Shown: in pieces, positions 53,017 through 53,954 of the stretch
Layout: each line of letters starts with the position of its first letter
Numbering within the stretch: position 1 is the stretch's first letter
NCBI RefSeq assembly: GCF_015714725.1
Contig: NZ_WBKM01000363.1
Coordinates: forward strand, 1 to 53,954
DNA length: 53,954 nucleotides
DNA from: Nostoc sp. WHI
GTDB taxonomy: Bacteria; Cyanobacteriota; Cyanobacteriia; Cyanobacteriales; Nostocaceae
Direction of reading: 5' to 3'
Made by a program: the position numbers and the translations under genes
Notes under the pieces: generated by a model
Database searches by the model: none
The model's input: the letters and a program-made list of their open reading frames with translations, nothing else
Told to the model about the DNA's origin: nothing

Positions 53017-53634
53017 TTAAAGAATAATGTCCTGGCCTCGCTCCGTAAAGCGAACCTCTTTAATATTCCATTGGGCATTACTCGTTAGGGTTTTGCGGAG
53101 GCTGCCAAATAAAGCAAACTGTTCACAACTAGAAAGAGAAGCTATTTGCCGCTTTGACTGAGGAGATATTCGCAAATCAACTGTAGCAATCCCATTTTTG
53201 ATGTTGACGCGATACCCAGACAAGCTAAAGTCGCTTGTATCCCGTTTTTCTATAATTTTACCCACTACGTTTGTTACGGGTTCCTCGGCTGGTACTAAAA
53301 CCTTTTCTGGAATTAGTTCTTGACATTGGGTATCACTTGTGTAAATTGTGACGTTGGTAGTTTTGCCGTTGACAGTTTTAGAAGTTGATGAGGAAGGCGT
53401 ATTTTCCTTAGGAGATTCTTGATTGGGAGATTTTTCTCTCAACTGAGCTACGGGAGGAATTTGGCTGGGAGTCGGAGACGATGCGCTGTTTGTAGGTGTA
53501 GTGGTAGGGGATGGTGTTCCGGTGTCAATATTATTAGCGGTGGGGTTAGAACTACAACTGCTGAGGCTGACAACAATTGTCGCAAAAATAAGGGGTAAAA
53601 AATATCTCTTGGTTGTGTTCATAATTTTGCTCAT
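53017..53634 (-). CDS. GerMN-domain lipoprotein
   Basis: The protein has 205 residues; ATG 53634 or 53622. A lipobox follows the signal (FATIVVSLSSC, Cys about 27), so it should be lipid-anchored. A Ser/Thr/Pro-rich linker (about 30-88) is followed by a GerMN-type domain: VTIYTSDTQCQELIPEKVLV, VNIKNGIATVDLRISP, and SSCEQFALFGSLRKTL. GerMN domains occur in envelope proteins of unknown ligand. In cyanobacteria they sit near cell-wall genes; here the neighbours give no clue. Confidence 0.78.
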   Translation of the reverse strand: MSKIMNTTKRYFLPLIFATIVVSLSSCSSNPTANNIDTGTPSPTTTPTNSASSPTPSQIPPVAQLREKSPNQESPKENTPSSSTSKTVNGKTTNVTIYTSDTQCQELIPEKVLVPAEEPVTNVVGKIIEKRDTSDFSLSGYRVNIKNGIATVDLRISPQSKRQIASLSSCEQFALFGSLRKTLTSNAQWNIKEVRFTERGQDIIL

Positions 53635-53954
53635 AATTTATTTGTATTGCTGCTATCAATTTCAGTGTTGCTGGTATTAATTCCGCATAAATTAGTGAAT
53701 CTTGAGCCAGTCTATAAAGTGTCAACCTAGAATTTGTTAAAGTCAAGGGTTCTACTCGTTTGGTAATCAATTTATGGTGGACACAAGCATTTACTGGTTG
53801 AAAGGTAAGATTCGTTTATAAAGATGCCAAATATATCGTAGGTGTAGCCCCAATACAGTTCGGTTAAGGTGCACAGTCCTTAATGATCCCCCTTAATCCA
53901 CGCCAGTCGCTCATGGGGGAAACCCCCAAGACCGCGCTGGCTCCCCTTAAAAAG
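53635..53954. other. Intergenic end region with dispersed repeat
   Basis: No gene is supported. The last about 75 bases contain gatcccccttaatcc and a hairpin-forming tgggggaaaccccca, related to the G/C-run repeat in the element at 52278-52439. It is cut by the window edge. Confidence 0.45.

Noticed and set aside
1..53954. tRNA, rRNA or CRISPR features
   Set aside because: None could be recognised by reading; a dedicated covariance search was not possible.

Overview
The window looks like chromosome from a filamentous, Nostoc/Anabaena-type cyanobacterium. The evidence is the very frequent HIP1 octamer (gcgatcgc), short TTGCCTA and GGGGCAT tandem repeats, dispersed palindromic Nostoc-type repeats, a PEP-CTERM protein, and protein families typical of Nostocales. 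This is inferred from sequence character only, with no database comparison.

Left part (1-11.3 kb): the 3' end of a TPR protein, remnants of toxin-antitoxin genes (a frameshifted DUF2281-like gene and a UPF0175/PIN pair with a damaged toxin), the GTPase gene hflX with a terminator, a PEP-CTERM secreted protein, and a minus-strand SpoIID/LytB-domain protein. A minus-strand polysaccharide trio follows (a GT2, a WaaE-like GT2 and a WcaF/HpsU-type acetyltransferase). Then come a conserved unknown, a CobU-type cobinamide kinase, and a chimera of a methylase fragment with an IS4-like transposase tail.

Centre (11.4-48.2 kb): a large exopolysaccharide or capsule locus. A chain-length regulator with a BY-kinase-type ATPase domain (minus strand) is divergent from 29 consecutive plus-strand genes. 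These encode a GT4, a small Cys-rich protein, an ABC-2 polysaccharide exporter (Wzm/Wzt type), and a nucleotide-sugar module (acetyltransferase, Gfo/Idh oxidoreductase, two DegT aminotransferases, epimerase, second acyltransferase). Two surface-type proteins follow (DUF4082-Ig-DMFA2_C and a Tat substrate), then a long run of glycosyl- and methyltransferases, a Wzy/WaaL-type polymerase, and a terminal SGNH hydrolase / YdcF / WcaF-type module ending at a strong hairpin. The gene set suggests a decorated, acylated and methylated surface polysaccharide. No flippase, initiating phosphoglycosyltransferase or outer-membrane OPX gene is visible in the window.

Right part (48.4-54 kb): an unrecognised secreted protein that faces the locus convergently and may be a polysaccharide-active enzyme, a patch of gene remnants (IS630 pieces, a surface-protein fragment, a YdcF fragment), a small kinase-like protein, a miniature transposon, and a GerMN-type lipoprotein.

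Five miniature inverted-repeat elements can be read from the sequence (around 10.0, 17.0, 29.8, 29.9 and 52.3 kb). Four have plausible target duplications, and two of them lie end to end in a pattern that suggests one inserted at the edge of the other.
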